Shown: positions 23,032 to 30,380 of the stretch, in pieces
How positions within the stretch are numbered: the first letter of the stretch is position 1
How the letters are laid out: each line of letters begins with the position of its first letter
Virus record (IMG/VR): IMGVR_UViG_3300024257_000018
Span: 1-46,769 of that record
DNA: 46,769 nt
Strand: one strand, 5' to 3'
From: a virus
Notes under the pieces: model-generated
What the model was told of the DNA's origin: nothing
Database searches by the model: none
The model's input: only the letters and a program-made list of their open reading frames with translations
Translations under genes and position numbers: made by a program

Positions 23032-23850
23032 TCACAAAAGCGTGACGGACTCGCCATTGACCTCCGGCCTCTGAGTCCACGTCCGCCCATCCAGCACCGC
23101 CAGTTCACCGCCGCGCTTGGCTTTCTCGGTCACGCCGCGGCCACCGTGCTGCTTGAAGAAGAACGGGACGCCGGCACGAAGGCACGCATCGCGCAGCTCG
23201 CGGAACCAGTCGACTTGAGCCGGCCGTGCTTTGAATCCCGACTCACCACCCGTGACCAGATGAGAAATCCCCTTTCCGTTGAGGTGTTGGGCGAACTCGT
23301 CGACGGCTTGGTGACGCGGGACATGCGGATTGAGGAGCGACCCGAGCAGCGGCTCGGCGCTGACCATGCGGGTTGTGCTGTCGTCACCGACGCAACCGAG
23401 GAGGTTGAGCCGGTATCGGTATCGGATGGACTCGACGGTCACGCCAGGAATCACGTTCTGTGGCCACCGCCCAAAGCGCTTCACGACCATTTCGGAGATC
23501 TCGGGCCATCGCTCCGCACGCTTCGTCAGCACTTGGTACTCGTGCCATGGCGCACGAACCGCCATGGTATCGAAGACGTCCATGATGAAGTCGTCTGGTG
23601 CGTCCTTGTGGAGCAGATCGCTCATGCTGTTGACGAAGATACGCGCCGGCTTCTTGTTGCTGACCGGGCCGCGAATCTTGTCGGCGTGGATCGTGAACTT
23701 GAAGCCGTTCGTGTAGCGCTTGCTGCCCATGGCGTGGAGGCGCTTGGAGAGCGCTTTCGAGTAACAATTGGCGCATCCGTTGCTGATCGGGTCACAACCA
23801 GTAGAAGGATTCCACGTGCGGTCGGTCCAGGCGATGCTTGTCTTGTTCAT
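23032..23850 (-). CDS. DUF5131 / phage Gp37-Gp68 family protein, 272 aa
   Basis: The start MNKTSIAWTDRTWNPSTGC and the cysteines C19, C26 and C29 (GCxNCY) are characteristic of the phage Gp37/Gp68 (DUF5131) family, which resembles radical SAM proteins. Further blocks RIFVNSMSDL, WHEYQVLTKR, PGVTVE and VTGGESG support this. The usual genomic partner TcmP is not adjacent. AAGGA precedes the ATG at 23850. Biochemical function not established. Confidence 0.82.
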   Translation of the reverse strand: MNKTSIAWTDRTWNPSTGCDPISNGCANCYSKALSKRLHAMGSKRYTNGFKFTIHADKIRGPVSNKKPARIFVNSMSDLLHKDAPDDFIMDVFDTMAVRAPWHEYQVLTKRAERWPEISEMVVKRFGRWPQNVIPGVTVESIRYRYRLNLLGCVGDDSTTRMVSAEPLLGSLLNPHVPRHQAVDEFAQHLNGKGISHLVTGGESGFKARPAQVDWFRELRDACLRAGVPFFFKQHGGRGVTEKAKRGGELAVLDGRTWTQRPEVNGESVTLL

Positions 23851-24464
23851 GGGGTGTCCTTTTTGGTCAAGATGTAGTCCAGCACCACCTCCTCGCCAGT
23901 AAGAACGTCGTAGACGGGGAGGGTGCCGAACATCGAGTGCTGTCGTGCTTGGTAGCGCTCGACGGACTTCGGGTCACACCTGCACGCTTCTAAGGGGTTG
24001 GTGTAGCCGGGAAGCACTGTCCCCTCGTACCCGAGGCGACCACAGGGACACGGCGCCAGCGCGACGACCAAGGTGAAGTCGTGCGGCAGCCCGTTCACCA
24101 ACGTGCCTTCGTCGCCTGCCAGACGAACGACCTGCTCGATGACCGTGCGTTTGAACTCCGCACCCTCGTCCATGAACAGGACGCCGCCGTGTGCGAGCGA
24201 GACCTCACCGGGCTGTGCGTACCACTCACGTTCCAGCCGTCCGGTGATGGCGACCAGCGAGCAGGTGTGATGCGGGGCGCGGAAAGGTGGGCTCTGCACG
24301 TCCAACTGCTCCAGCCGTGCGAGATGGAGAATCTTGTCGTGGTCATCGTACGCTTCCTTGTCCCGCCACGTCTTCGCGACTTCGCGAGCCCAGAGGGTCT
24401 TGCCCGAACAGTGCGGGCCGATGACGCAGTGGTGGATGTGGCCGGGTGTCTTGGGGGTGGTCAT
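23847..24464 (-). CDS. Minimal ComM/Mg-chelatase-like AAA+ ATPase, 205 aa
   Basis: The protein contains Walker A GPHCSGKT (16-23), PFRAPHHTCS (60-69), PGEVSLAHGGVLFMDE (85-100, Walker B) and a CPCG zinc pair (139-142), all hallmarks of YifB/ComM. Chromosomal ComM is about 500 aa with an N-terminal Lon-like domain; only the AAA+ part is present here. ComM remodels DNA branches during recombination; a similar role in phage recombination is inferred. It overlaps the DUF5131 gene as ATGA. Confidence 0.78.
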   Translation of the reverse strand: MTTPKTPGHIHHCVIGPHCSGKTLWAREVAKTWRDKEAYDDHDKILHLARLEQLDVQSPPFRAPHHTCSLVAITGRLEREWYAQPGEVSLAHGGVLFMDEGAEFKRTVIEQVVRLAGDEGTLVNGLPHDFTLVVALAPCPCGRLGYEGTVLPGYTNPLEACRCDPKSVERYQARQHSMFGTLPVYDVLTGEEVVLDYILTKKDTP

Positions 24465-24769
24465 GGTCTGTCCTGATGGTTGATGCGCTTATTCGCCTCT
24501 ACCGAGAGAGCTTCGTGCGCTTCTTTGACTTCGGGTGCGGTGCGCGGGTCCCGGAGGAGAACACGGGCGCATCCGATTGCTTGGAGGCCTCGCGGTCGCG
24601 GGCTCGGCATTCCTGTTTTGAGCGAAAACCGCTGCTCAGACATCTCGTTACACCGGATGCAGACTTTCGTCTTCGTCAGGCGCGCCTTGCGGAGCGTTGG
24701 CTCGTAGTAGGGTGCCCGTTGATACATGACATCAAACGGGTAGTCTCGTTTCGTGGTGTCGATCATCAT
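24461..24769 (-). CDS. Small hypothetical protein with a CxxC pair, 102 aa
   Basis: Contains VCIRCNEM (a CxxC pair) in a basic context and an acidic C-terminal helix. The ATG at 24769 is preferred because AGAGG lies 9 bases upstream; the ATG at 24778 abuts that site. It heads the operon with the ComM-like and DUF5131 genes and overlaps the ComM-like start. Confidence 0.6.
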   Translation of the reverse strand: MMIDTTKRDYPFDVMYQRAPYYEPTLRKARLTKTKVCIRCNEMSEQRFSLKTGMPSPRPRGLQAIGCARVLLRDPRTAPEVKEAHEALSVEANKRINHQDRP

Positions 24770-24797
24770 GCCGTTCATCCTCTTTGGTGTGCGTAGC

Positions 24798-24823
24798 AGC
24801 CCCGGAGCAAAAGCTCCGGGGCT
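24798..24823. terminator. Strong hairpin between cassettes (probable terminator)
   Basis: An 11-bp perfect inverted repeat (AGCCCCGGAGC, loop AAAA, GCTCCGGGGCT) lies between the end of the 79-aa gene and the next leftward gene. No U-run follows in either direction. It is either a non-canonical terminator or an RNA-processing hairpin. Confidence 0.6.
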
Positions 24824-24833
24824 GGGTGGTGGC

Positions 24834-25073
24834 CTAGTAGTCGTCGCGTCCGAGGCTGCGGAGTGCGATGCGGAGCGCCTCGATCTCTTCCTCTGCCTGC
24901 CGGAGCATCCTGCGCTCGTAGCCGAGGTCGGTCTTGAACTGGGCCACGCTCGCGTCGCCCTTCGTCATCTCGGTGTGGTGGCGGTAGTTGGCGCGCGTCT
25001 TCATCCTGGCGTCGAACCACTCGTTCGCGCAGTCCATCATGTCGGTGGTGGTGTCTTTTTTGAGGTTCTGCAT
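24834..25073 (-). CDS. Small helical accessory-cassette protein, 79 aa
   Basis: The ATG at 25073 follows promoter E and a leader nearly identical to that of the gene at 5199. The product is almost entirely helical and charged (EMTKGDASVAQFKTDLGYER, AEEEIEALRIALRSLG), perhaps a coiled coil. It is a single-gene cassette closed by the hairpin at 24798-24823. Confidence 0.66.
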   Translation of the reverse strand: MQNLKKDTTTDMMDCANEWFDARMKTRANYRHHTEMTKGDASVAQFKTDLGYERRMLRQAEEEIEALRIALRSLGRDDY

Positions 25074-25176
25074 CTTGCTCGCTCCTTGGTGGTTTGTCCT
25101 GCTCACGGGTATAGTTATACGCACACCGCGTAAGCATTGCAAGCAGAAAATGCACGAAAAGTGCATTTTCTTTTCA
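25071..25176. repeat. 106-bp promoter/leader repeat, copy 2
   Basis: This matches 5197-5302 with six differences, covering start codon, leader, promoter, operator and upstream palindrome. The conservation stops at the coding region. Confidence 0.85.
25114..25170 (-). promoter_or_regulatory. Leftward promoter with operator and perfect upstream palindrome (site E)
   Basis: Minus strand: -35 TTGCAA (25142-25137), 17 bp, -10 TATAAC (25119-25114); operator TACGC-N5-GCGTA at 25118-25132. The upstream element is a perfect 10-bp inverted repeat with 5-bp loop (GAAAATGCAC / GTGCATTTTC, 25146-25170), 9 bp from -35 to its GCAC core. Confidence 0.8.
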
Positions 25177-25183
25177 CCACGGT

Positions 25184-26119
25184 TTAGGCAGCCAGCGCGT
25201 CCACGTCGCTGCCGGCCGCATCGGTCAGGTACTCGGCTGCGAGCCTGGCCTTGCTTGCGGCGGTGAAGATCGCCTTCGGCTGCTCACGGAGATGGCCAGC
25301 CCAGTGGACGAGATACGCCTCGTTCTCGGGGTGGAGTTCGTTGCGGATGCCCAAGTCGCAGCACAGGAACGAGCTGGTCAACTCGGCGACAAGCTCCTCC
25401 ATCGCCCGGTCGAGGTCGCGGTCACAGCGTTCGGGCTTCTTCGTCCAGTGCCCCAGTTCATGCAGGCATGCGGACCAGTACGAGTCGGGCGTATGGAACC
25501 GGGTCGCTGGCGGGAGCTGGATCCGATCCTCGCCGGGGATGTACCAGGCGCCGGCTGCATCATGCGTGATCTCGGCACCGGTAGCATCCACGAAGTCCTG
25601 CGCGTTGTTGTAGGTTTCGCGCGGGTCCTCGGCCAGCACTTCGAGGTCGGCAAGCGGTCGTTCCTTGCCCGGTGCCCAGTTGATCTGCTCGTGGTTGAAC
25701 ACCGTGTAGACCTTCAGCATCATGAACGACTTCAGGGTCTCGGTGCCGTCGTCGTCGCGGTCGCGTTTGGTCATCTTCTTCCAGAACGTGATCTTGGTGC
25801 CCTTCTGACCCTTGCGGACGCCGAGGCCGCTCGGTGCGTCACCATTGCCGGCCCACTTCCATCCACGCCCGGCCTTCTCGAAGCCGTTGATCTTCTGAAC
25901 CTGCCCGAACGTGTACCAGCGCGGGTCGGCGTAGCTTGCAATCCAGGTCAGCCACACGTTCATGCCGCGGTACTCGTGGCCGCTGGAGCCGTTGTGTGGG
26001 GTGCCGACCGCGTTCCACGGACGGACCCACGGCGGCGCCTCGCGCTTGCCGGTAAGGACCTCGTCGATGGCGGTAGCGACCCGGTTGGCGATCTCAGTGT
26101 AGTGGTCTTGCTTCTTCAT
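25184..26119 (-). CDS. ArdC-like antirestriction protein (ssDNA-binding plus metalloprotease-type domain), 311 aa
   Basis: The N-terminal domain (1-150) matches the ArdC/DUF1738 type (PPWVRPW, YRGMNVWLTW, GQVQKINGF, GVRKGQKG). The C-terminal domain is a zincin with HELGH (220-224) and a downstream EELVAEL helix supplying a third ligand (E246). ArdC proteins from conjugative plasmids and phages protect incoming DNA from host restriction. It follows the 67-aa gene by 4 bases under promoter F. Confidence 0.88.
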   Translation of the reverse strand: MKKQDHYTEIANRVATAIDEVLTGKREAPPWVRPWNAVGTPHNGSSGHEYRGMNVWLTWIASYADPRWYTFGQVQKINGFEKAGRGWKWAGNGDAPSGLGVRKGQKGTKITFWKKMTKRDRDDDGTETLKSFMMLKVYTVFNHEQINWAPGKERPLADLEVLAEDPRETYNNAQDFVDATGAEITHDAAGAWYIPGEDRIQLPPATRFHTPDSYWSACLHELGHWTKKPERCDRDLDRAMEELVAELTSSFLCCDLGIRNELHPENEAYLVHWAGHLREQPKAIFTAASKARLAAEYLTDAAGSDVDALAA

Positions 26120-26123
26120 TGGT

Positions 26124-26327
26124 CTACAGATCCAGCATGTCGGAGATTGCGTCGAGGACATCCTCGGTGTCAGGCATCGCGCAGCGGTTCTCCTGCCCGA
26201 AGATGCTGACGAACATCTGGATGGTGTGGCGCAGGTTGCAGACGTTGCCGAGTTGTCTTGCCGCCGCGATTTCGTCGTTGCTCATCTGGCCGATGACTTC
26301 GCTTGCGAGTTCGTAGGTGGTTTCCAT
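26124..26327 (-). CDS. Small helical protein, 67 aa
   Basis: GGAGG precedes the ATG at 26327, just downstream of promoter F. The product consists of short acidic helices (YELASEVIGQMSNDEIAAARQL ending in VLDAISDMLDL). It is co-transcribed with the ArdC-like gene, so it may assist antirestriction (inference). Confidence 0.66.
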   Translation of the reverse strand: METTYELASEVIGQMSNDEIAAARQLGNVCNLRHTIQMFVSIFGQENRCAMPDTEDVLDAISDMLDL

Positions 26328-26350
26328 TGGTCCTCCGTGGTGGTAAGCAG

Positions 26351-26408
26351 ACTATACGCACAGTGCGCATGGAATGCAAGAGGAAAATGCACACCGTGTG
26401 TATTTTTC
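26351..26408 (-). promoter_or_regulatory. Leftward promoter with operator and upstream palindrome (site F)
   Basis: Minus strand: -35 TTGCAT (26379-26374), 17 bp, -10 TATAGT (26356-26351). The operator at 26355-26369 is TACGC-N5-GCGCA, one mismatch. The upstream element GCAC-N5-GTGT (26389-26401), 9 bp from -35, is flanked by A- and T-runs to 26408. Confidence 0.74.
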
Positions 26409-26411
26409 ATA

Positions 26412-26440
26412 TTGCGCCCGAACGACCCAACGTCTATCGT
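26412..26440 (+). promoter_or_regulatory. Rightward promoter for a leaderless HTH gene
   Basis: -35 TTGCGC (26412-26417), 17 bp, -10 TATCGT (26435-26440), then 6 bases to the ATG at 26447. It lies back to back with promoter F; their upstream elements abut. Confidence 0.6.
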
Positions 26441-26446
26441 CTGGTC

Positions 26447-26659
26447 ATGGAAGAACAACAGCGCCTCCCAAAGCCCGCCGAAGTCAACCGCCGCTGCCCG
26501 TTCTTGAGCGCGAGGAACGTCACGCTCTGGTTCAACGGGTACAGACGCCCGACCCCGAACAACATGGACCGCATCCTCGTTGCGTTCCCTGAGATGGATG
26601 CCAGGTGGTTCGTCCATGAGTTGGCAACGAAGTGGGATCGCCGTCAGTCCGGGGCCTGA
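26447..26659 (+). CDS. Leaderless small HTH-like protein, 70 aa
   Basis: The core CPFLSARNVTLWFNGYRRPT with PNNMDRILVAFPEMDARWFV resembles an HTH followed by a packing helix, as in small Cro-like proteins. There is no ribosome binding site, and the -10 is 6 bases upstream. It diverges from promoter F. Its 3' end overlaps the terminase gene by 16 bp on the opposite strand. Confidence 0.62.
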   Translation: MEEQQRLPKPAEVNRRCPFLSARNVTLWFNGYRRPTPNNMDRILVAFPEMDARWFVHELATKWDRRQSGA

Positions 26660-28485
26660 TCTGGTTCAGGTGTCTTCTTGTCGCGTGCGGCCTTGTACTC
26701 CATCTCTTGTTTGAGTTGGTCCCATGCACGCATCAGCGCGACCTCGGCGATCCAGATCGCCATCACGAGGTCGTCATGGGCGTTGACCCCGAGACCATGG
26801 AACTCCTCCGTCATCGTGTCGACCATCGAGCGCGTCTCAGCGTTGCCGTAGGGGAACACGACTTTGCCCTGCTCCAACAGGCTCGACAGCCTTGGAACCC
26901 CAACATAGACGTCGCGCTTCTCGCGTCCAGTCTGGTGGGCCATCAACGGCATGTCTGGGATCGCTTCGCCTACGTCGATGATGTGCCATTGGCCCGCGCT
27001 GTTGCGCTCGATGGAGACAATGGCTACCCATCGGTTTTCGACGTGGTCCGTGAACGATTGATCTGCCGTCCCGTACCCTGGCGACCAGCGCTTGAACATG
27101 CGGACGACGTTCCATTTCTTTGTGGTCCTCGAATCACCACGCTCGCGATGCGCGTCAAACAGGTAGCGATCCATCGTATCCAGGTCGAGGCCCCATCCAA
27201 CAAAGGCGGCATAGTCCCGGTCGCCGGTCTCTGCCTTCTTTTTGTCGAGCGTGAACGCCGGATCGCCACCAATCACCATCAGCATCCGTTCAGGCCATGG
27301 TCCGCCGGTTGGTCTGTCCTGGCATGGTAGCGTCAGGTTCTCACCACGCGCACATGCCGCGTTCAACCAATCGCGTTTGAATTCGGCGCTCTCATCGTCA
27401 ATGACTTCGTGCTGATACTCGCGAGCGAAGCCCGTATATCCAAGCGTGTTCGATTCGCGGGCGGTCAACAACCATTCGATCGGCCGTTCCTCAGGCCACA
27501 ACACCTTGTGCTCGCCTTCGATGTCCCATCCCACGACCACCGGGAAGCCGAGGTCGTCTTTCTCGTAGATCGCCTCATGCTTGTCCGGCCAGACCTTGAT
27601 CGCTCTATCAAGTTCGCCGTCGTCGTCAGTGAGGGTCTGAAACGTCGTGTTGTGGATCAGGTGGTGATAGATGTCGTCGTGGTGTTTCCGTGTCCCGATG
27701 ACCAGCAGTAGCCCGCCTGGTTCCAGCATCGACTCCAGCGTCTCACCGAACCATGCTCGATGACGCGCCCGTTTCAGCGGGCTCATAACGGTGTCGTTGC
27801 TTTCGGGGTCGTCGAGGATGATGACGTCGTAGTGACCACCGACCATCGCGGTGCCGGTGCCGACCGCCATCACCGTCGAGTCTACGTGGTCGACGTCGCG
27901 GAGTACTCTGATCTCCGTCTCGTCCCACTTCGTCGGGTCTTCGCGGGATCGCGTCTTGTTGAGGAACGGCCCGAATCCTTCATCTGGGGCCGTACACCAG
28001 TCGGCCTGGATGCGCTCGGTGAGCAGCTGGCGCTTGATCTTGCCGAGGCGCTTCTTCGCCATCCCCTCGCTTTCGCAGACCAGGAGGATGCGGATGTTGC
28101 GGTTCCAGCAGATCAGCAACGATGCGATGGTGATCGCAAGTTCGGTCTTGCCGTGTTTGCGTGGCCCGAGCAGGAGCAGTTTCCGACGTGTGTCGCGAGC
28201 CGTGACCATTCCGGGATCAGCCGCCGGCTCGAACTGCTTCTCTTCGTCATCCTTTCGTAGATACGCGCGCTCGACGGCTTCGGCCTGGGCAGCCTGTGCC
28301 TCGACGAACTGCCCCATCACGTCGTTGAGCCAGCGCTCGCGGTGCTCAGCCCACCGCATCCCGCAGTAATGGGTGTCGAACCATGTCGGGCTGGCCAGTG
28401 CTAGATTGCGGCGTGCGGCTGGATCAACGGCCAGCAGATCCTGATGGTCGAGCCATTCCTGAGGCACCGCTTCGGCATCACTCAT
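26644..28485 (-). CDS. Terminase large subunit, 613 aa
   Basis: It has Walker A GPRKHGKT (107-114) and Walker B DVIILDDPE (220-228). An ATPase coupling region (LLLVIGTRKHHDD) and a C-terminal RNase H-like nuclease domain starting MLMVIGGDPAF (first Asp) follow. A late acidic motif lies near the C-terminus (VNAHDDLVMAIWIAE). It powers DNA packaging and cuts concatemers. It is oriented against the head genes, with its start overlapping the end of the small-subunit candidate. Confidence 0.9.
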   Translation of the reverse strand: MSDAEAVPQEWLDHQDLLAVDPAARRNLALASPTWFDTHYCGMRWAEHRERWLNDVMGQFVEAQAAQAEAVERAYLRKDDEEKQFEPAADPGMVTARDTRRKLLLLGPRKHGKTELAITIASLLICWNRNIRILLVCESEGMAKKRLGKIKRQLLTERIQADWCTAPDEGFGPFLNKTRSREDPTKWDETEIRVLRDVDHVDSTVMAVGTGTAMVGGHYDVIILDDPESNDTVMSPLKRARHRAWFGETLESMLEPGGLLLVIGTRKHHDDIYHHLIHNTTFQTLTDDDGELDRAIKVWPDKHEAIYEKDDLGFPVVVGWDIEGEHKVLWPEERPIEWLLTARESNTLGYTGFAREYQHEVIDDESAEFKRDWLNAACARGENLTLPCQDRPTGGPWPERMLMVIGGDPAFTLDKKKAETGDRDYAAFVGWGLDLDTMDRYLFDAHRERGDSRTTKKWNVVRMFKRWSPGYGTADQSFTDHVENRWVAIVSIERNSAGQWHIIDVGEAIPDMPLMAHQTGREKRDVYVGVPRLSSLLEQGKVVFPYGNAETRSMVDTMTEEFHGLGVNAHDDLVMAIWIAEVALMRAWDQLKQEMEYKAARDKKTPEPDQAPD

Positions 28486-29179
28486 CGTTCTTCTTTGGGC
28501 GTTTCCTGGACTTCACCACCACCGCTTCTCGCGTCTCCTTCTGCGCCATGTACCGTGCGAATTCAGGCAGGTCGGTAGCCTTGGACTGGTCGAAGAGGCG
28601 GTCACGCGGGATGATGCTCACACCGTGCTGTGCGAGTAGGTCGATTGTTGACTCTGGCAGTAGCGCGATGATCGATGGTGGGAGGATCATCCCGTTGCCT
28701 TGACCTTTTGCGGCGGTCGCCATCACGACCTTGAGGGCCAGGTTCTCCAACTCCTTTTTTTCCACGTCTGCGGTCAACAACCGGCGGCGCAGTTCGGACG
28801 TTTCGGCCCGGTCTGTTGACCGCTCGCGGTACTTCAACAGAGCTTCTGCCGCACGCCAGTCTCCGACGATGTGCTTGGTGACGGTTCTGTGGTTCCCGTC
28901 ACGGTCGGTCGTTTCGTAGGAGACCTCCCGATCTTCCGCCGCACGCCGGATGCGATGGGTCAGGCCGATGGATGCGTCTTCGACGGCTCGCTTGACCGTG
29001 TCGCGGAACTTGATCGACCAGTCATCCCGACAGTCCTCGCCGTGCCTCATCGCTGACTTGTAGGCGTCGATGGTAATGTCAGCGTATGCGCATGAGTCTG
29101 CGATGGTTGTTCCGAGCTGGATCGCGCTGATCAGTCGACGGAACGCAACCTCGTTGACCAACGGCTTGCGCCTTGCCAT
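28478..29179 (-). CDS. Terminase small subunit-like protein, 233 aa
   Basis: It immediately precedes and overlaps the large terminase gene. The N-terminal FRRLISAIQLGTTIADSCAYADIT segment is HTH-like, followed by a helical central region and a charged C-terminus ending KKNDE. This is the layout of small terminases that recognise packaging sites. The ATG at 29179 overlaps the upstream stop (TGATG). Family assignment rests mainly on position. Confidence 0.68.
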   Translation of the reverse strand: MARRKPLVNEVAFRRLISAIQLGTTIADSCAYADITIDAYKSAMRHGEDCRDDWSIKFRDTVKRAVEDASIGLTHRIRRAAEDREVSYETTDRDGNHRTVTKHIVGDWRAAEALLKYRERSTDRAETSELRRRLLTADVEKKELENLALKVVMATAAKGQGNGMILPPSIIALLPESTIDLLAQHGVSIIPRDRLFDQSKATDLPEFARYMAQKETREAVVVKSRKRPKKNDE

Positions 29180-29394
29180 CAGGCGCCACCGTTCATGCGA
29201 GCGGCACGCCTCTGCTCCAACTCCCACGCCCATTGGAGGAAGGTCTCGGGGCCGAGGTCGTAGGCTCGTGCGAGTTTGACCAACTCGTGGACTGGGAAGT
29301 CCTGCCGGCCGGACAGGAGCCGCTGTGCGCGCCTGACTCCGGTCCCTGTACGCCTTGCCGCCTCCGTCCCTGTCGGCAAGTCTCGTCCGTGCAT
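29179..29394 (-). CDS. Small XRE-type HTH protein, 71 aa
   Basis: GTEAARRTGTGVRRAQRLLSGRQDF followed by PVHELVKLARAYDLGPETFL, given here in two pieces, is a Cro/C1-type HTH. GAGGTG precedes the ATG at 29394. It is the first gene of the terminase operon, so it may autoregulate it (inference). Confidence 0.7.
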   Translation of the reverse strand: MHGRDLPTGTEAARRTGTGVRRAQRLLSGRQDFPVHELVKLARAYDLGPETFLQWAWELEQRRAARMNGGA

Positions 29395-29411
29395 AGCGCC
29401 ACCTCGACGTC

Positions 29412-29441
29412 ATCGTATGCGACGGGTGGTGTCGTAGTCAA
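29412..29441 (-). promoter_or_regulatory. Promoter of the terminase operon
   Basis: Minus strand: -35 TTGACT (29441-29436), 18 bp, -10 TACGAT (29417-29412), 17 bp before the HTH gene start. The common TACGC operator is absent, suggesting separate (late) control. Confidence 0.55.
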
Positions 29442-29494
29442 CCAGGTGTGCGTCCTACGTTGTCGTTGCAGAGTAAGGAAAAGGACGGCGCATC

Positions 29495-29523
29495 TTGCAA
29501 CGGTTGAAGCGTTCGTGTAAGGT
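29495..29523 (+). promoter_or_regulatory. Rightward promoter upstream of the DUF7873-like gene
   Basis: -35 TTGCAA (29495-29500), 17 bp, -10 TAAGGT (29518-29523), followed by a 36-base leader with AGGAGG before the ATG at 29560. It is divergent from the terminase promoter and may start the late rightward transcript. Confidence 0.58.
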
Positions 29524-29559
29524 CAACACACATGACGGGATGAATGTCAGGAGGATGTC

Positions 29560-30300
29560 ATGAGGCTATCGCAGGTTGTGGCGTTGGAAGCTGACGCCAA
29601 GAAGCGAACACACGGTGAGGTCACCGCCATTCACAAGGCCATGCAGAAGGGCGAGTTGTACGCCGGAAGCGTGGAAGTGTACGAGCCAGCCTCGGACACA
29701 GATGAAGCCCTGCCGGCCAAGAGGGTAAGGGTTCGGATGGTGGCCGGTGACGCCCTTCAGGACATTACCGATGCGTGGGCTAAGTTGGGTGGCCTCACCT
29801 TGTCCAAGGAACTGGGCAACTGCAATGAGGCCGCCATGGCCCCGGTCACGGTGTCAGACACCATGACCACCATGCCGCTGCCGGTTCCGGCGTTGCTGTT
29901 CCTGGAAAAGCAGTTCACCGACATGAGGCGCGCCATCGACGTGGTGCCAACCCTGGACGAGGCGGACGAGTGGGCCTGGGATGAGGATCTCGGTTACCAC
30001 CGTACGGCGCATCAGGTAACGACCCGCAAGACCGCCAAAAGGACGCGCGCAATCGTGCTTCACAAGCCGACCAAGGAGCACCCGGCGCAAACCCAGCTCA
30101 TCAGCGAAGATGTGACCGTCGGGTGGTGGCGTGGCACCAAGTTCAGCGGCGCCATGACCCGCAAGGACAAGAAGGCCATGCTGGCCCGCTGCGACGAAAT
30201 GATCGCTGCGATCAAGAAGGCCCGAGACGACGCCAACCGCGCTCGCGTGGATGAGGTGGACGTTGTTGGACCGCTATTCGATTACGTGCTCGGCAAGTAG
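29560..30300 (+). CDS. DUF7873-like conserved phage protein, 246 aa
   Basis: AGGAGG precedes the ATG at 29560. The opening MRLSQVVALEADAKKRTHGEVTAIHKAMQK, shown in pieces as MRLSQVVALE and AIHKAMQKGELY, plus LLFLEKQFTDMRRAID, a PTLDEADEW segment, KEHPAQTQLI and GWWRGTKFSGAM match a family I recall as DUF7873, common in actinophages and plasmids. Function unknown. It sits between the terminase and tRNA regions. Confidence 0.76.
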   Translation: MRLSQVVALEADAKKRTHGEVTAIHKAMQKGELYAGSVEVYEPASDTDEALPAKRVRVRMVAGDALQDITDAWAKLGGLTLSKELGNCNEAAMAPVTVSDTMTTMPLPVPALLFLEKQFTDMRRAIDVVPTLDEADEWAWDEDLGYHRTAHQVTTRKTAKRTRAIVLHKPTKEHPAQTQLISEDVTVGWWRGTKFSGAMTRKDKKAMLARCDEMIAAIKKARDDANRARVDEVDVVGPLFDYVLGK

Positions 30301-30380
30301 CCGGGAACGGATCTCCAACTGAGGTAGACTGAGATTCAGGCTTAGGATCAAACTGACCTATGGGAACACGGTACGCTATT

